A stretch of DNA of 64,000 bases from JAKQEM01 sp964391185 (GCA_964391185.1 CAYMIX010000004.1:1-64000), one strand, 5' to 3'. Shown: positions 15,764 to 24,303, counted from the stretch's first letter. A program made the numbers and translations. Notes: generated by a model not told the origin, from the sequence alone.

Positions 15764-17806
15764 TTATCGCAATTCTTTCTCTTTCTCCACAAACTTCAAC
15801 ACTGTCTCCACAAACGTTGCATGACTCCAGGTGAGAGGAGCGACAGAAAGTGATGCTCCAGTGTGTGGGTGCAATTGTTCAGCAAGAATGCCAGACTTCG
15901 TTGCGTATTGTTTGACCCAATCGAGAATCTTGCGAGCAACTTCCAGGTCAGCAGCGGTCTGCGCACGGGCGATATGCCACTGAGCTACCCAGAGTGTGGT
16001 GATAATCCATGGGTTTCCCGGGATCTCTGCCGTTGGATGCGCAGTGCACTGGTACACGTCATCGGTATAGCGAGCGATGCCGCCGACGCTTGAGCGCACG
16101 GTGAGTTTGTCCATGAGCTGCTGCATCGTACTGACAACGCGTGGATCATCAGGCGAGAGGACACCAAGTTTCCACACCATCACGAGGCTGGCATCGATCG
16201 TCTGATCGCGTTCGGTCGTGACGTTATCTTTGCGCTTAATCTTCTTCATAAATCGCGCAGTTGGTTCATCAAACAAATGGAAGAGCATTGCCTGCTTCAT
16301 TTCGTCTGCCACGTGCTGGTAGCGTTCGGAGTGTGTGTGATGTCCGAGCATTTGGCTCATCTGCGCTGCGGCATGCAACCCTGCGACGACTGTTGCAACC
16401 GTGTAGCTAAAGATACCACGGTGCTCTTCCCACAGGTCATAGCTTGGGAGGGGAAGGCCTGTGGATTCTTCGCGGAAATCACAGAGGAATTGTGCTGCCT
16501 TTTTGATAAACGTTTCGTACATCGTCTGCATGAACTCAAAGTCCTGCGACTTCTCGAAGTGTTTGTACATCGCATAGAGCACGAGAGCTGTTTCATCCTC
16601 CTGGATAGGCAACTGCGATTCGCCATCGCGGAACCATGGATGCCATGACGATCCCACCGATCCATCCGGGTTATATTTATGAAGCATGTAGCCATCAGGA
16701 GTTTGAACCTTGGTACAGAACTCGAAGAAGTTACGGGAGATTTCGCCATAACCGGCATCGTCCATCGCGAGCGACACAAAGGCTCCATCGCGTGGCCACA
16801 CGTAGGTATACGTATCGCGGTTGAATGCCATGATGTCTGCGTCTGCAGCGGCGATAATTCCGCCGTGACTGTCTGCGTGCATGCGGACGATCAGTAAACT
16901 GCGTTTATACAGATCGATAATCTCAGGGCTGAGTGAGCCGAAATCTCTGTGTGTTTTATTCGCCCAGCTCTTCCAGTAGTTATGCGCGTTGCGTTGCACG
17001 CCTTCCGCAGTTTGTTCCTGTGCAAATTGGTGTAAGTGCACGACTTCGTCCAAGGTCTTTCCCAAACAGAGGAAGAGTGTGACTTCTGTTTCTCTCTCAG
17101 GCTTCACGATACTGTGAATGGCGACGGTAGAATCAACCGATCCTTGTTCGATCGGGTTGCGGGTTAGTTCACCGTCTTCTGCGTCGCGCCAGGTTCCTTC
17201 GAGCCCGCGATAGTTTGCTTTACCGATGCTAAAGGAAGAGATGCCACAGCTTTTGATTGTTTGCATGCTGTGGAGCACAGAGTCGTACGGGTTTGCGCCG
17301 TGGCCGATCACACATTCCTGCGGGTTATCGGTCGTACCTCCAATGAGGAAATAACGCTTACCGCGGTAGTGCACGACGGTGTTAGTGTATGGTTCATAGA
17401 ACGCAGTGTCTTTCTGATTATCGCCGTAGATATGTACATCATGATGGAAGAAACAGCGAACAAACTTTTCGGTTCCATCAGTGGATGCGATAAATAATCG
17501 GCGTTGCAAAATATTTTTCACGGGGTGTACGCAGTCTTCCAGGCGAATGCTGATGCCGAGGTGGTCATTGCGCAGTGTCGAAAATCCAACGAGCGTGTCT
17601 GATTTATATCCTGTCGTGATCGTCCATGAGCCATCGCTTACCCAGGAGAACCCGCGTCCTTCCACGAAGAATCCCATGCGGTGCACCTTGCCGTATGTTG
17701 TGTGATCTTCCATTCCCACACAAGGGAAGTAGAGATCGCGCATCTGGAGATGCTCGTCGAACGTTGCGAGGAGCGTGCCGTTACCGAGGACGAGAGGGCG
17801 TGGCAT
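15764..17806 (-). CDS. GH15 glucoamylase-like glycoside hydrolase
   Basis: The 680-aa cytoplasmic enzyme is expected to release glucose from alpha-glucans or trehalose-type substrates. The N-terminal beta-sandwich (about 1-270) is followed by an (alpha/alpha)6 barrel. GH15 hallmarks: TYTYVWPRDGAFVSLAMDDA, the acid Glu in QLPIQEDETALVLYAMYKHF, GNPWIITTLWVAQW and the base Glu in SGILAEQLHPHTG. No signal peptide, so it acts on internal glycogen-like polymer. It follows the GH57 gene by 4 nt and forms an operon with GH57 and the GT4 synthase-like gene. Confidence 0.92.
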   Translation of the reverse strand: MPRPLVLGNGTLLATFDEHLQMRDLYFPCVGMEDHTTYGKVHRMGFFVEGRGFSWVSDGSWTITTGYKSDTLVGFSTLRNDHLGISIRLEDCVHPVKNILQRRLFIASTDGTEKFVRCFFHHDVHIYGDNQKDTAFYEPYTNTVVHYRGKRYFLIGGTTDNPQECVIGHGANPYDSVLHSMQTIKSCGISSFSIGKANYRGLEGTWRDAEDGELTRNPIEQGSVDSTVAIHSIVKPERETEVTLFLCLGKTLDEVVHLHQFAQEQTAEGVQRNAHNYWKSWANKTHRDFGSLSPEIIDLYKRSLLIVRMHADSHGGIIAAADADIMAFNRDTYTYVWPRDGAFVSLAMDDAGYGEISRNFFEFCTKVQTPDGYMLHKYNPDGSVGSSWHPWFRDGESQLPIQEDETALVLYAMYKHFEKSQDFEFMQTMYETFIKKAAQFLCDFREESTGLPLPSYDLWEEHRGIFSYTVATVVAGLHAAAQMSQMLGHHTHSERYQHVADEMKQAMLFHLFDEPTARFMKKIKRKDNVTTERDQTIDASLVMVWKLGVLSPDDPRVVSTMQQLMDKLTVRSSVGGIARYTDDVYQCTAHPTAEIPGNPWIITTLWVAQWHIARAQTAADLEVARKILDWVKQYATKSGILAEQLHPHTGASLSVAPLTWSHATFVETVLKFVEKEKELR

Positions 17807-17810
17807 ACGA

Positions 17811-19076
17811 TTAAGAATGTTGAATGTCGAATGTAGAAATACGTGCCTTCAAATCGCACAACGCGTGTGAGAATCGTCTGTATGCCTCATAGGGTGAGTC
17901 ATACGGGCTAAAATACTTATGGACATCTCCATCAGCCCAGTACTTGGTACACATGTAGTAAAAGTGGTCCGATGTCAGGAGTTTGCGCCATGTCTCAAGA
18001 AGTTTCACATCATTGGTTGCCTTCACTGCAGCTTCAAGGGCGAAGATCGCATCCATGGCAGATTGCTGAATGTGGTTACCGAGCCAAGCCGAAAGGTCGC
18101 GTTCGGTATCAGCCCACGAGATTGTGTGGTGTACGTCATAGGTATCACGTTGGTACTTTGCGCGTTTCCACGAATCGATCACGTCGCTTGGTGTCGCACA
18201 CGTCATATTCTTGCGTTCCATTTCGGCTACGAAACCTGCAAGAAAATCGAAGATTCCGGTGTCGGCCCACTGATGTTCGCCGAACGTTTCGTAGTCCATG
18301 AAGAGGTTGACCGAATGGCCGGCGTTGCCTTCGAGCCAATCGCAATATGTTTCCGCAAAGAGGGGATAACTCGCCCAGTTTTTATCGGAGAAACGGAAGG
18401 CGACATCATCACTGAGGCGATAGTTCTTGAGCAGGATATGAATGTCTTCAGAGCGATTCTTCAGAGGACGATTGTTTGCGATTGCCTGCTCGCGCTTTTT
18501 ATCCATCCTGAACTTTGGTGCTGCATAGGGGTTATTGGGATTGCGACCGCGCAGCACATGGTCAGCTCCTTCGGCAATAATTCCTTTGAAGCCCATCAGG
18601 CGAACAGTCTGTGCAATGTCGTTGTTGAAGATGAGCTCTGTGTTGCGAAATACTGATGGCGTTTGAGCGAAAAGTTCTTCGACGCGCTTCACGTGCTTGC
18701 GTACTTGGGAGCAGAATTCTGTCGTTGATTGTATCGCGCTGAGAGAGTGGTAGTAGGTCTCGGCCAGGAATTCCACTTTCCCTGTCGAAGCGAGGTCCTT
18801 GAATGACTGCAGCACATCTGGCCCATACTCATCGCACTGGTCCAGGAATACGCCAGACAGGGAATAACTGATGCGGAAGTTCGGATGTTTCTTGAGGAGT
18901 TCCAACATCAGTTTGTTCGTTGGCAGGTAGCACTTTTCAGCAACCTTGCGGAATACTTGGCGGTTCTTTTCATGGTCGAAGTAATCAACATCGTCCTGAC
19001 CAACGTCTCGCGCGCGAAGGTCGCGGAGGCGATATGGTTGGTGAACTTGGAAGTAGAAACAAATCTGAGGGGACAT
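17811..19076 (-). CDS. GH57 alpha-amylase-like glycoside hydrolase
   Basis: The 421-aa enzyme starts with the GH57 signature SPQICFYFQVHQPYRLRD. It has the catalytic Glu region GFKGIIAEGADHVLRGR and the acid/base Asp region VNLFMDYETFGEHQWADTG. The family includes alpha-amylases, amylopullulanases and glucanotransferases; the Bacteroidetes-type version sits beside glycogen-synthase-like GT4 as it does here. The frame is open to 19274, but upstream residues are low-complexity products of a repeat, so I use the ATG at 19076. No signal peptide. Confidence 0.92.
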   Translation of the reverse strand: MSPQICFYFQVHQPYRLRDLRARDVGQDDVDYFDHEKNRQVFRKVAEKCYLPTNKLMLELLKKHPNFRISYSLSGVFLDQCDEYGPDVLQSFKDLASTGKVEFLAETYYHSLSAIQSTTEFCSQVRKHVKRVEELFAQTPSVFRNTELIFNNDIAQTVRLMGFKGIIAEGADHVLRGRNPNNPYAAPKFRMDKKREQAIANNRPLKNRSEDIHILLKNYRLSDDVAFRFSDKNWASYPLFAETYCDWLEGNAGHSVNLFMDYETFGEHQWADTGIFDFLAGFVAEMERKNMTCATPSDVIDSWKRAKYQRDTYDVHHTISWADTERDLSAWLGNHIQQSAMDAIFALEAAVKATNDVKLLETWRKLLTSDHFYYMCTKYWADGDVHKYFSPYDSPYEAYRRFSHALCDLKARISTFDIQHS

Positions 19077-19086
19077 TTTTCTGGTG

Positions 19087-19160
19087 TGTAAGGTAGTACG
19101 GAAGTAAGGAGGGTCTGGGGAGTAGGGGGAGTATCGGGGGTACGATGAGTAGGGGGGATT
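19087..19160. repeat. Family-F G-rich word repeat between GH57 and GT4
   Basis: Words such as GTAAGG, TACGGAAGTAAGGAGGG, TCTGGGGAGTAGGGGGAG and TATCGGGGGTACGATGAG follow one another without a complementary arm. The same words appear as inverted pairs at 45150-45226 and 61118-61223. It fills the gap inside the glucan operon and overlaps the GT4 stop region. Confidence 0.5.
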
Positions 19161-20361
19161 ATTCGATGAGATTGCGGTAAATGGCCTGCACCTGTTGTGC
19201 CTGGTTTTGCCAGGTAAGACGTTGTAAGACGCGTGGTGCTTCTGCACGAAGCTGCTCAGCGAGTGGTTGTTCACGCAAGATTGTGACGATGCAATCGGCG
19301 AAGCGTTCTGTATCCCAGAAGTCTACTTTGAAGCAGTGTTCAATTACTTCTGCAGCACCCGATTGCTTACTGATAACAACCGGCACGCCATGGCCGATAG
19401 CTTCGAGTGCAACGAGTCCAAATGGTTCGCTCAGAGATGGCATGACAAAGCAGGACGCATTGCGATACAGCGCATCTGCTTCGCGACCCGTTACCTTTCC
19501 CGTGAATACGATGCTATCACTCAGGCCAAGTGCACACGCATGATCAATCAACTCCGTGTACATCGGGCCATCACCGGCCATCACAAATTGCGTATCAGGA
19601 CGGAGATCATGAACCACCTTTGCAACCTCCAGGAATTGCCAAGGATTTTTCTGTGTCGTGAGGCGTCCAAGGAAGAGGACGAGTGGTACATGTTGCCCCT
19701 GCAAAAGGGGAGCCTTGTGTGCACGTGGGGCATCATGTCCATTGTGTACGACAGCGATTTTGTCTGATGGGATTCCGTACTGATTCACAAGCAAGCTCTT
19801 CGTGTAATTACTCACAGCAATCACTTTGTCTGCTTTCATCAGTCCGTAACGTTCTCTATCTGCAATCCATTGGTTTGGTTTGAAGTCCGTGCGATCGAGC
19901 TCTGTTGCATGAATATGTGCAACAAGCGGAACTCGATGATGTGACGCAGCACGAACGCCAGCGTCGTAGGTCATCCAATCATGACAGTGAATGACATCAG
20001 GGTTCACATCGCGTGTGGCATCGACGCTCATCGCAGAGAAATGTTCCACTGCCTCACCGAGATTTGGTCCATACAAATGTGCGAGCGGTCCATGACCGGC
20101 GTTGCGCATGCGTTCTGCGTATTCTTCGAATCCTTCGTATGGTTGCAGTGAACTTTTTATATATTTGATCGTGTGAAGGTCTGACTCTGGTCCGATCATA
20201 TGTACATGATGCTGGTCCGCATCCGTCGTCATCGGCAAGACGAGCGTCACTTCCATGCCGTGCTTGAGGAGTCCACGAACGAGTCCCTGACATGCAACAC
20301 CCAGTCCACCAGAGTGGTGAGGAGGGTATTCCCAGCCGAACATAAGGGAGTGAAACGACAT
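19159..20361 (-). CDS. GT4 glycosyltransferase, glycogen-synthase-like
   Basis: The 400-aa GT-B fold enzyme has an N-terminal MFGWEYPPHHSGGLGVACQG loop (the sugar-nucleotide/acceptor Gly-rich loop typical of glycogen/starch synthase-like GT4). The C-terminal donor domain has VLFLGRLTTQKNPWQFLE and the EX7E-type motif SLSEPFGLVALEAIGHGVPV. Its position upstream of GH57 and GH15 suggests synthesis of an alpha-glucan store that the other two remodel and degrade. TATAAT lies about 35 nt upstream. Substrate is inferred from context. Confidence 0.9.
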   Translation of the reverse strand: MSFHSLMFGWEYPPHHSGGLGVACQGLVRGLLKHGMEVTLVLPMTTDADQHHVHMIGPESDLHTIKYIKSSLQPYEGFEEYAERMRNAGHGPLAHLYGPNLGEAVEHFSAMSVDATRDVNPDVIHCHDWMTYDAGVRAASHHRVPLVAHIHATELDRTDFKPNQWIADRERYGLMKADKVIAVSNYTKSLLVNQYGIPSDKIAVVHNGHDAPRAHKAPLLQGQHVPLVLFLGRLTTQKNPWQFLEVAKVVHDLRPDTQFVMAGDGPMYTELIDHACALGLSDSIVFTGKVTGREADALYRNASCFVMPSLSEPFGLVALEAIGHGVPVVISKQSGAAEVIEHCFKVDFWDTERFADCIVTILREQPLAEQLRAEAPRVLQRLTWQNQAQQVQAIYRNLIE

Positions 20362-20554
20362 GAATGTTGGAATGTGTGTTTTTGCCTATAAATCCCTTAA
20401 TTATACCAGAAATGGCTAATTTGAGCCATTCTTATGGACTTCACACGAAGTATATATGTTGTATCGTATACAAAACTTTTTGGCTTGTTATAGCCAAAAA
20501 CTGCATCTGTCGATGGCTACATGTGCAGTTATGACGGACTTTTGCTTGACGTTC

Positions 20555-21010
20555 TTAGCGCTTCTTCGACTTCGACTTCTTTCCTTTCCTCACTTTTTTT
20601 ACGAGTTTCTTTTTCTTAGAAACAGCCTTTTTAGCCAACTTTTTCTTAGAGGATTTCTTTGCTGTCTTCTTCGCCTTTTTCACTTTCTTCGCTGCTTTTT
20701 TAGCAACTTTTTTCTTCTTCTTTGCTGGCTTAGCTTTCTTCTTTTTTGGAGCAGGCTTTGCCTTCTTCTTTGGTGCTGGCTTTGTAACTTTCTTTGTAGG
20801 AGCTGGCTTAGCTACAGGTGCTGGAGCTGCAGGCTTCACAACTAATGGAGCAATTGCAGGTGCAGCGGCTGGAGCACGGTTCACTGCCATCGGTGCTGGT
20901 TCACTTGGAACAACAGGAGCTGATGGTGGAACTGGACGTGGTTGCGGTGCGTTCTTGAACAGATTTGCGAAGGCTCCGTTCTGGCCGTTTGAGTTGTTGG
21001 AGTTTTCCAT
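20555..21010 (-). CDS. Histone H1-like Lys/Ala/Pro-rich protein
   Basis: The 151-aa protein has an Asn/Gly/Gln start, a Pro/Ala/Val linker (about 20-75), and then some 75 residues of Lys/Ala/Pro repeats such as KKAKPAPKKKKAKPAKKK ending KKSKSKKR. This resembles the C-terminal tails of eukaryotic H1 and bacterial H1-like nucleoid proteins (chlamydial Hc, Bordetella BpH). DNA or RNA binding is inferred from charge only. Repeated AAG/AAA codons make the gene itself a length-variable repeat. TAAAGT ends 8 nt before the ATG. Confidence 0.82.
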   Translation of the reverse strand: MENSNNSNGQNGAFANLFKNAPQPRPVPPSAPVVPSEPAPMAVNRAPAAAPAIAPLVVKPAAPAPVAKPAPTKKVTKPAPKKKAKPAPKKKKAKPAKKKKKVAKKAAKKVKKAKKTAKKSSKKKLAKKAVSKKKKLVKKVRKGKKSKSKKR

Positions 21011-21104
21011 AGCGGTAAACTTTACCAGTCATCGTGGAGATTTCAAGCTTCAGAACTGATTTTCTCGATTCTTTGTGCACGTATCCTTAGCTGGAAACTT
21101 CAAC

Positions 21105-21131
21105 AAAAAGGCCACTTGCGTGGACCTTTTT
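21105..21131. terminator. Strong bidirectional terminator hairpin
   Basis: AAAAAGG-CCAC (21105-21115), loop TTGC, GTGG-A-CCTTTTT (21120-21131): an 11-bp stem with one bulged A and T runs on both strands. No gene on the plus strand leads into it, so it most likely ends a minus-strand transcript coming from 21.2-21.6 kb. This is the main reason to suspect an RNA gene there. Confidence 0.75.
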
Positions 21132-21590
21132 GTGTTTGTTTTGTCAGCCTTCAACGACTATCGATGGTACTTTTGCCCATTGAGTCGTTCTTAGTTTGGA
21201 AGGTGACGGGAGGGGAGGAGCCCTCGATTCTCTGCCTTACTCTGGTCTCTTGTTTCTCCTCGGGACCGTCCGAAGTCCCCGGACCGGTTCGCTGCAGAGA
21301 TCTAGGATCGTCTGAGGAACACTGGGGAGTAGGGGGGGATGCGTACGGAAAGCAGCCTCACATTGTCCGTACGAGTCATTGTAGAGCAGAGAGGAGAGTG
21401 ATCACCGCGTGGGGGTGAATGAAAATCATGATCACGTGCCTATACCCAGAATTGTGCAAAGTATGTGCAGTGTGTGGCCGGGAGGAACGAGCGCGACTCT
21501 CATTGATGACCACTCCTCTCTCTGTTGTGCGGCCTGTCGGCCGTAGCCGATAGGCGAAGGTCCGATGGTGTGAAAGAAAAAAGTTTATGT
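21132..21590 (-). ncRNA. Candidate structured RNA gene, identity unknown
   Basis: This 460-nt stretch has no convincing reading frame but dense pairing: AACGACT/AGTCGTT with inner CGATGG/CCATTG (21151-21189), GTCCG/CGGAC near 21270, an 8-bp CGTACGGA/TCCGTACG hairpin (about 21343-21374), and a long-range pairing of GCAGAGAGGAGAGTGATCACC (21386 region) with GATGACCACTCCTCTCTCTG (21505 region). It ends at the terminator at 21105-21131. A weak TAAACT box lies near 21585 on the minus strand. I checked by eye for RNase P, tmRNA and SRP core motifs and did not find them. The stretch could also be a repeat-derived spacer. Confidence 0.3.
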
Positions 21591-21637
21591 TTGTTTCTGT
21601 TTCCCCTTCCTGCCCACCGAAGCTTTAGCGAAGGTGG
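21531..21637. repeat. REP-like palindromes, two adjacent types
   Basis: GGCCTGTCGGCCGTAG (21531-21546) reappears in reverse complement near 56857-56872. CCTGCCCACCGAAGC with GCGAAGGTGGG (about 21607-21637) is a palindrome of the same CCCACC/GGTGGG class as 7342-7374 and 56893-56910. Both look like dispersed intergenic elements. The remaining 21640-21830 shows nothing I can assign. Confidence 0.5.
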
Positions 21638-21830
21638 GATTGATTCCTTGAGGAGGTCTGTGCGCCTCTGCTCCAGAAATCATGTCATCGTACGCAGGTA
21701 CCCTTGAACCTGCAACTTGATGGCATGGACGCATGCATTGAAAGGTAGTTTGAATACATTTTGTACTCAAAAACGGTATCTATTACCTCGCTTGCTTAGG
21801 TTTATCTTTTGAGTGAGGACATTGTTAAAC

Positions 21831-21896
21831 TGTTATATTGTTGTATTGCTGCAAGCAATAACGTCTTTTGCTAGCAATACAGCAATATAACAATAG
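21831..21896. repeat. Family-E inverted repeat at the 3' end of the DUF4015 gene
   Basis: TGTTATATTGTTGTATTGC and TGCAAGCAATA form the left arm, and GCTAGCAATACAGCAATATAACA the right arm, of a long hairpin. It lies directly after the stop of the minus-strand gene 21906-23333. The same words form 41482-41550. Confidence 0.65.
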
Positions 21897-21905
21897 TAGG
21901 AATAG

Positions 21906-23333
21906 TTATTCGTTAGTCTGGGCGATATTGATGATTCCACGGCAATTCTCTGGCACATGGATTCCTTTCATCGCGTTATACACCGGTTCGTAGCCATTAT
22001 CGGCATTCCACGCGAGGAAGCCACAAGCACCTGCATCAAATGCTCCCTGCACTTGGTTTTTTACATCATCCGTTGTGACACCCCATGCCTGAATCCACGG
22101 TCGCACTTTCCATGCATGATCTGGTCCCACTAATTCGCGGTAACCAAGAACTGTTTGATATACGAGGTACGTCCAGCGTCCGCGTTTGCCTTCTGGGTCG
22201 CGGTATTTCTCGAGTGAGAAGTTTGCGTTGTAGGCCATGGGGGAAATGACATCGAGCATCGGCGCGAAGCGCTTGATGTCCTGTCCAATCGCTGCTGCGT
22301 TCACATCATGATCCCAACCAAGAATCGCAAATGTGCTGAGGCCGAGCTTTGTATGTGGGCCGCAGGTATCAATTGCCTGACGTGCCATTTTTACGAACGC
22401 TTCAATCATCTCGATGCGCTCTTCACCGCTAAATGCAGACATCACGCGACCGTCACGCGTATCAAAGCGAATGTAATCCAAATTGATTTCATCAATGCCA
22501 CTCTGCGAGAGTTCACAAATAATTTGACGATTATATTCGAGAACAAGTTCATTATCTGGGTCGATCCAACCCGGTTGCAGAACAGATCCGTTGCGAGGAT
22601 CAGTCAGTGTTGTCTCTGGCACTTTCTTAGCAAGGCTATAGTCTTTGACTGCGATATAGCGCGCGATCGCATACACTCCATGCTCATGCAGCACGTCGAC
22701 TGCTTCGTTGATGTTGTACGTGCCGTTCACAAGACCGAGTTCAGCAGCGAGAGGAGAATTCTGCGCATCGAAGTGGACTCCAGAACCTTTCACATCGAAG
22801 ATGATCGCATTGCCCCCCACTTTACGGAGGCGGTTCATGGTGTATGCGCGATACGTTGGATCGCCAATACTATTTGGGGTGAAGAACACACCGCGTTGGC
22901 TCCAAGGACGAGCCTGCTTCTCGACAGGCCGCATAGAATAAGGGGCAACAGGGACGTGAGCGGGAAGCTCAATGGTGACGGAACTTTCAGATGATGACTC
23001 TGTTTCTGGCTGTGCAGTAGTATCTGCAAACATTGCCATCATTGATGTGCTTTCCCGTTCGGCTATGGTGCTTTCTGCAGGGGAAAATGCTGCGGCAAGG
23101 GCGATTCCTCCTACAAGGAGCATCGTTCCGTAGGCAGTCTTGGTATGGAGCAAAATCGAGGAATCTTCACGAATAGCTCCAAAAGCATCGGTTAGATACC
23201 GAAGAAACCTATTCTGACGGCACCAAGGAGGTTCCGGGAGCAGGAGAGGGCCCGTTTCTAACAGTGAGAGTCCCCGAGGGAAGAAAACCGCAATCGGCTG
23301 CCGATAGGGAAGACCAGTATCGAGCAAGCGCAC
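21906..23333 (-). CDS. DUF4015 putative glycoside hydrolase, membrane-anchored
   Basis: The 475-aa protein has one hydrophobic segment (TMLLVGGIALAAAFSP, about residues 70-86), a Ser/Glu-rich linker and a TIM-barrel-like domain. That domain carries RGVFFTPNSIGDPTYRAYTM, GNAIIFDVKGSGVHFD, GVYAIARYIAVKDYSLAK, GWIDPDN, INLDYIRFDTRDG and ISPMAYNANFSLEKY, the pattern of DUF4015 (putative glycosyl hydrolase). It probably acts outside the membrane on an unknown polysaccharide. The first 60 residues are not typical, and the real start may be the internal Met near the hydrophobic segment. Confidence 0.82.
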   Translation of the reverse strand: MRLLDTGLPYRQPIAVFFPRGLSLLETGPLLLPEPPWCRQNRFLRYLTDAFGAIREDSSILLHTKTAYGTMLLVGGIALAAAFSPAESTIAERESTSMMAMFADTTAQPETESSSESSVTIELPAHVPVAPYSMRPVEKQARPWSQRGVFFTPNSIGDPTYRAYTMNRLRKVGGNAIIFDVKGSGVHFDAQNSPLAAELGLVNGTYNINEAVDVLHEHGVYAIARYIAVKDYSLAKKVPETTLTDPRNGSVLQPGWIDPDNELVLEYNRQIICELSQSGIDEINLDYIRFDTRDGRVMSAFSGEERIEMIEAFVKMARQAIDTCGPHTKLGLSTFAILGWDHDVNAAAIGQDIKRFAPMLDVISPMAYNANFSLEKYRDPEGKRGRWTYLVYQTVLGYRELVGPDHAWKVRPWIQAWGVTTDDVKNQVQGAFDAGACGFLAWNADNGYEPVYNAMKGIHVPENCRGIINIAQTNE

Positions 23334-23416
23334 TACTGTATACTATTTACAGATTTTGGCAATACCTCAAAAAGCCGCAGAAGTATCAAATTCTTGTGCT
23401 ATATCCTGTCCTTTTA

Positions 23417-23444
23417 TTGACTTCTAAAAGTGTATTTATAAAAT
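23417..23444 (+). promoter_or_regulatory. Promoter before a small hairpin RNA
   Basis: TTGACT (23417-23422), 16 nt, TAAAAT (23439-23444). It points into the hairpin at 23451-23496, and no plus-strand gene follows. Confidence 0.5.
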
Positions 23445-23450
23445 GGTAAA

Positions 23451-23496
23451 TGGACTCCCCGCCGTCGGCCTCTGAGCCGGCACCTGGTGGGGTTTT
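23451..23496 (+). ncRNA. Candidate short RNA with its own promoter and terminator hairpin
   Basis: Downstream of the promoter at 23417-23444 the sequence folds as CCCCGCC, inner CGGC-CTCTGA-GCCG, then GG-T-GGGG followed by TTTT. The next gene on either side is on the minus strand, so a transcript of about 45-60 nt with no coding potential is the simplest reading. It could instead be an attenuated leader whose gene was lost. Confidence 0.4.
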
Positions 23497-23503
23497 CCAA
23501 ATG

Positions 23504-23923
23504 TCACTTTGTAAGTGGGAAAATGGAAAGAAGGTTCTTTTTGCCCGAGGAGTGATTGTGTTGAATGATGACGCAAAACAATGATCGCTCTCTCGTCATG
23601 CCAAAAAATTGATGACGAATGGCTTTTGGATCCTGTACATCAACATACGTTTTTGGTGATTGCATCGAAGTTCTCATAAGATCAATAGCTGGAGGCAAAA
23701 GCTTTAGGCGACGTGCCCTGTCCGGGAAGGTCTTCTTATTTAAATGAGTCCAGAAGTAGTCAAAGAATATTTTATCTTTTCTGAAGTAGGCCGATCGTAC
23801 ATATGGCTTTCGCTTTGTTTGTTTTTGAATAGATCGAAAAAGCTTTCGTGCTTGAGGCATTATTTCAGAGTATTTGTGACCAGATAATTGTTTTGCCTGA
23901 CAAAAATAGATTTTAGGCTTCAT
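23504..23923 (-). CDS. Possible toxin-like nuclease (PBECR/RelE-like), 139 aa
   Basis: A basic small protein: MKPKIYFCQAKQLSGHKY, RKPYVRSAYFRKDKIFFDYF, then RARRLKLLPPAIDLMRTS, QFFGMTRERSLFCVIIQ and a final LLSIFPLTK. The order (basic helix, P.AIDLMR, short strands, IFP ending) resembles the phage-derived Barnase-EndoU-ColicinE5/D-RelE-like nuclease group; this is a weak structural guess. It overlaps the preceding acidic gene by 11 nt (ATG inside GATGAAGCCTAA), the usual layout of toxin-antitoxin pairs. AT-rich codons differ from neighbours. Confidence 0.65.
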   Translation of the reverse strand: MKPKIYFCQAKQLSGHKYSEIMPQARKLFRSIQKQTKRKPYVRSAYFRKDKIFFDYFWTHLNKKTFPDRARRLKLLPPAIDLMRTSMQSPKTYVDVQDPKAIRHQFFGMTRERSLFCVIIQHNHSSGKKNLLSIFPLTK

Positions 23924-24146
23924 CTGGGCGTAGCCAAGAACGTTGCTTGTCCATATAACGGTCGTACTCTTCTTCCCACTGCCTCTTTGTTTCGTCTTCG
24001 AGCTGGATGAGATAATCATCATCCTGTTCCGTCCAACCAAGATCTTTAATGATTTCTTCAGCACGTTCTCGGGCGACTTCCCACCGTGACTGGTCTATTT
24101 CTAATTCAAGCTCAATTAATTCCCGTTCTATATCTTTTCTGGACAT
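23913..24146 (-). CDS. Small acidic protein, antitoxin-like, 77 aa
   Basis: Highly acidic and helical (KDIERELIELELEIDQ, RAEEIIKDLGWTEQDDDY, LEDETKRQWEEEYDRYMD). It has no DNA-binding motif that I recognise. It is translationally coupled to the basic 139-aa protein by an 11-nt overlap, so a neutralising partner is plausible. Tryptophans and the acid-rich tail are typical of small antidote proteins, but that role is inference from layout and charge. Confidence 0.68.
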   Translation of the reverse strand: MSRKDIERELIELELEIDQSRWEVARERAEEIIKDLGWTEQDDDYLIQLEDETKRQWEEEYDRYMDKQRSWLRPDEA

Positions 24147-24303
24147 ATCAAATAATGAAATAAATAGCTTTCTATTATGAAGCCTATTGATTGTTTATTT
24201 GATGAACGCAAAAAACTATTTTATGAGAGTTATATTTTATGGCTTAGATAAGAGGAAAAAATCGTTCTATCTTCTAAAAGAACAAACCGTTTCGTACGTG
24301 TAT

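Noticed and set aside
21132..21590. RNase P, tmRNA or SRP RNA in the gene-free stretch
   Set aside because: I looked for GAGGAAAGTCCGGGC, ACAGAA..GGCTTA, the tmRNA 3' TTCGA arm and GGAAGCAGC-type SRP core. Fragments such as GGAAAGCAGCC (21350) are present without the required context, so I report only an unknown structured region.
22308..22994. 228-codon frame antisense to the DUF4015 gene
   Set aside because: DUF4015 blocks lie on the minus strand; the opposite product has shadow composition.
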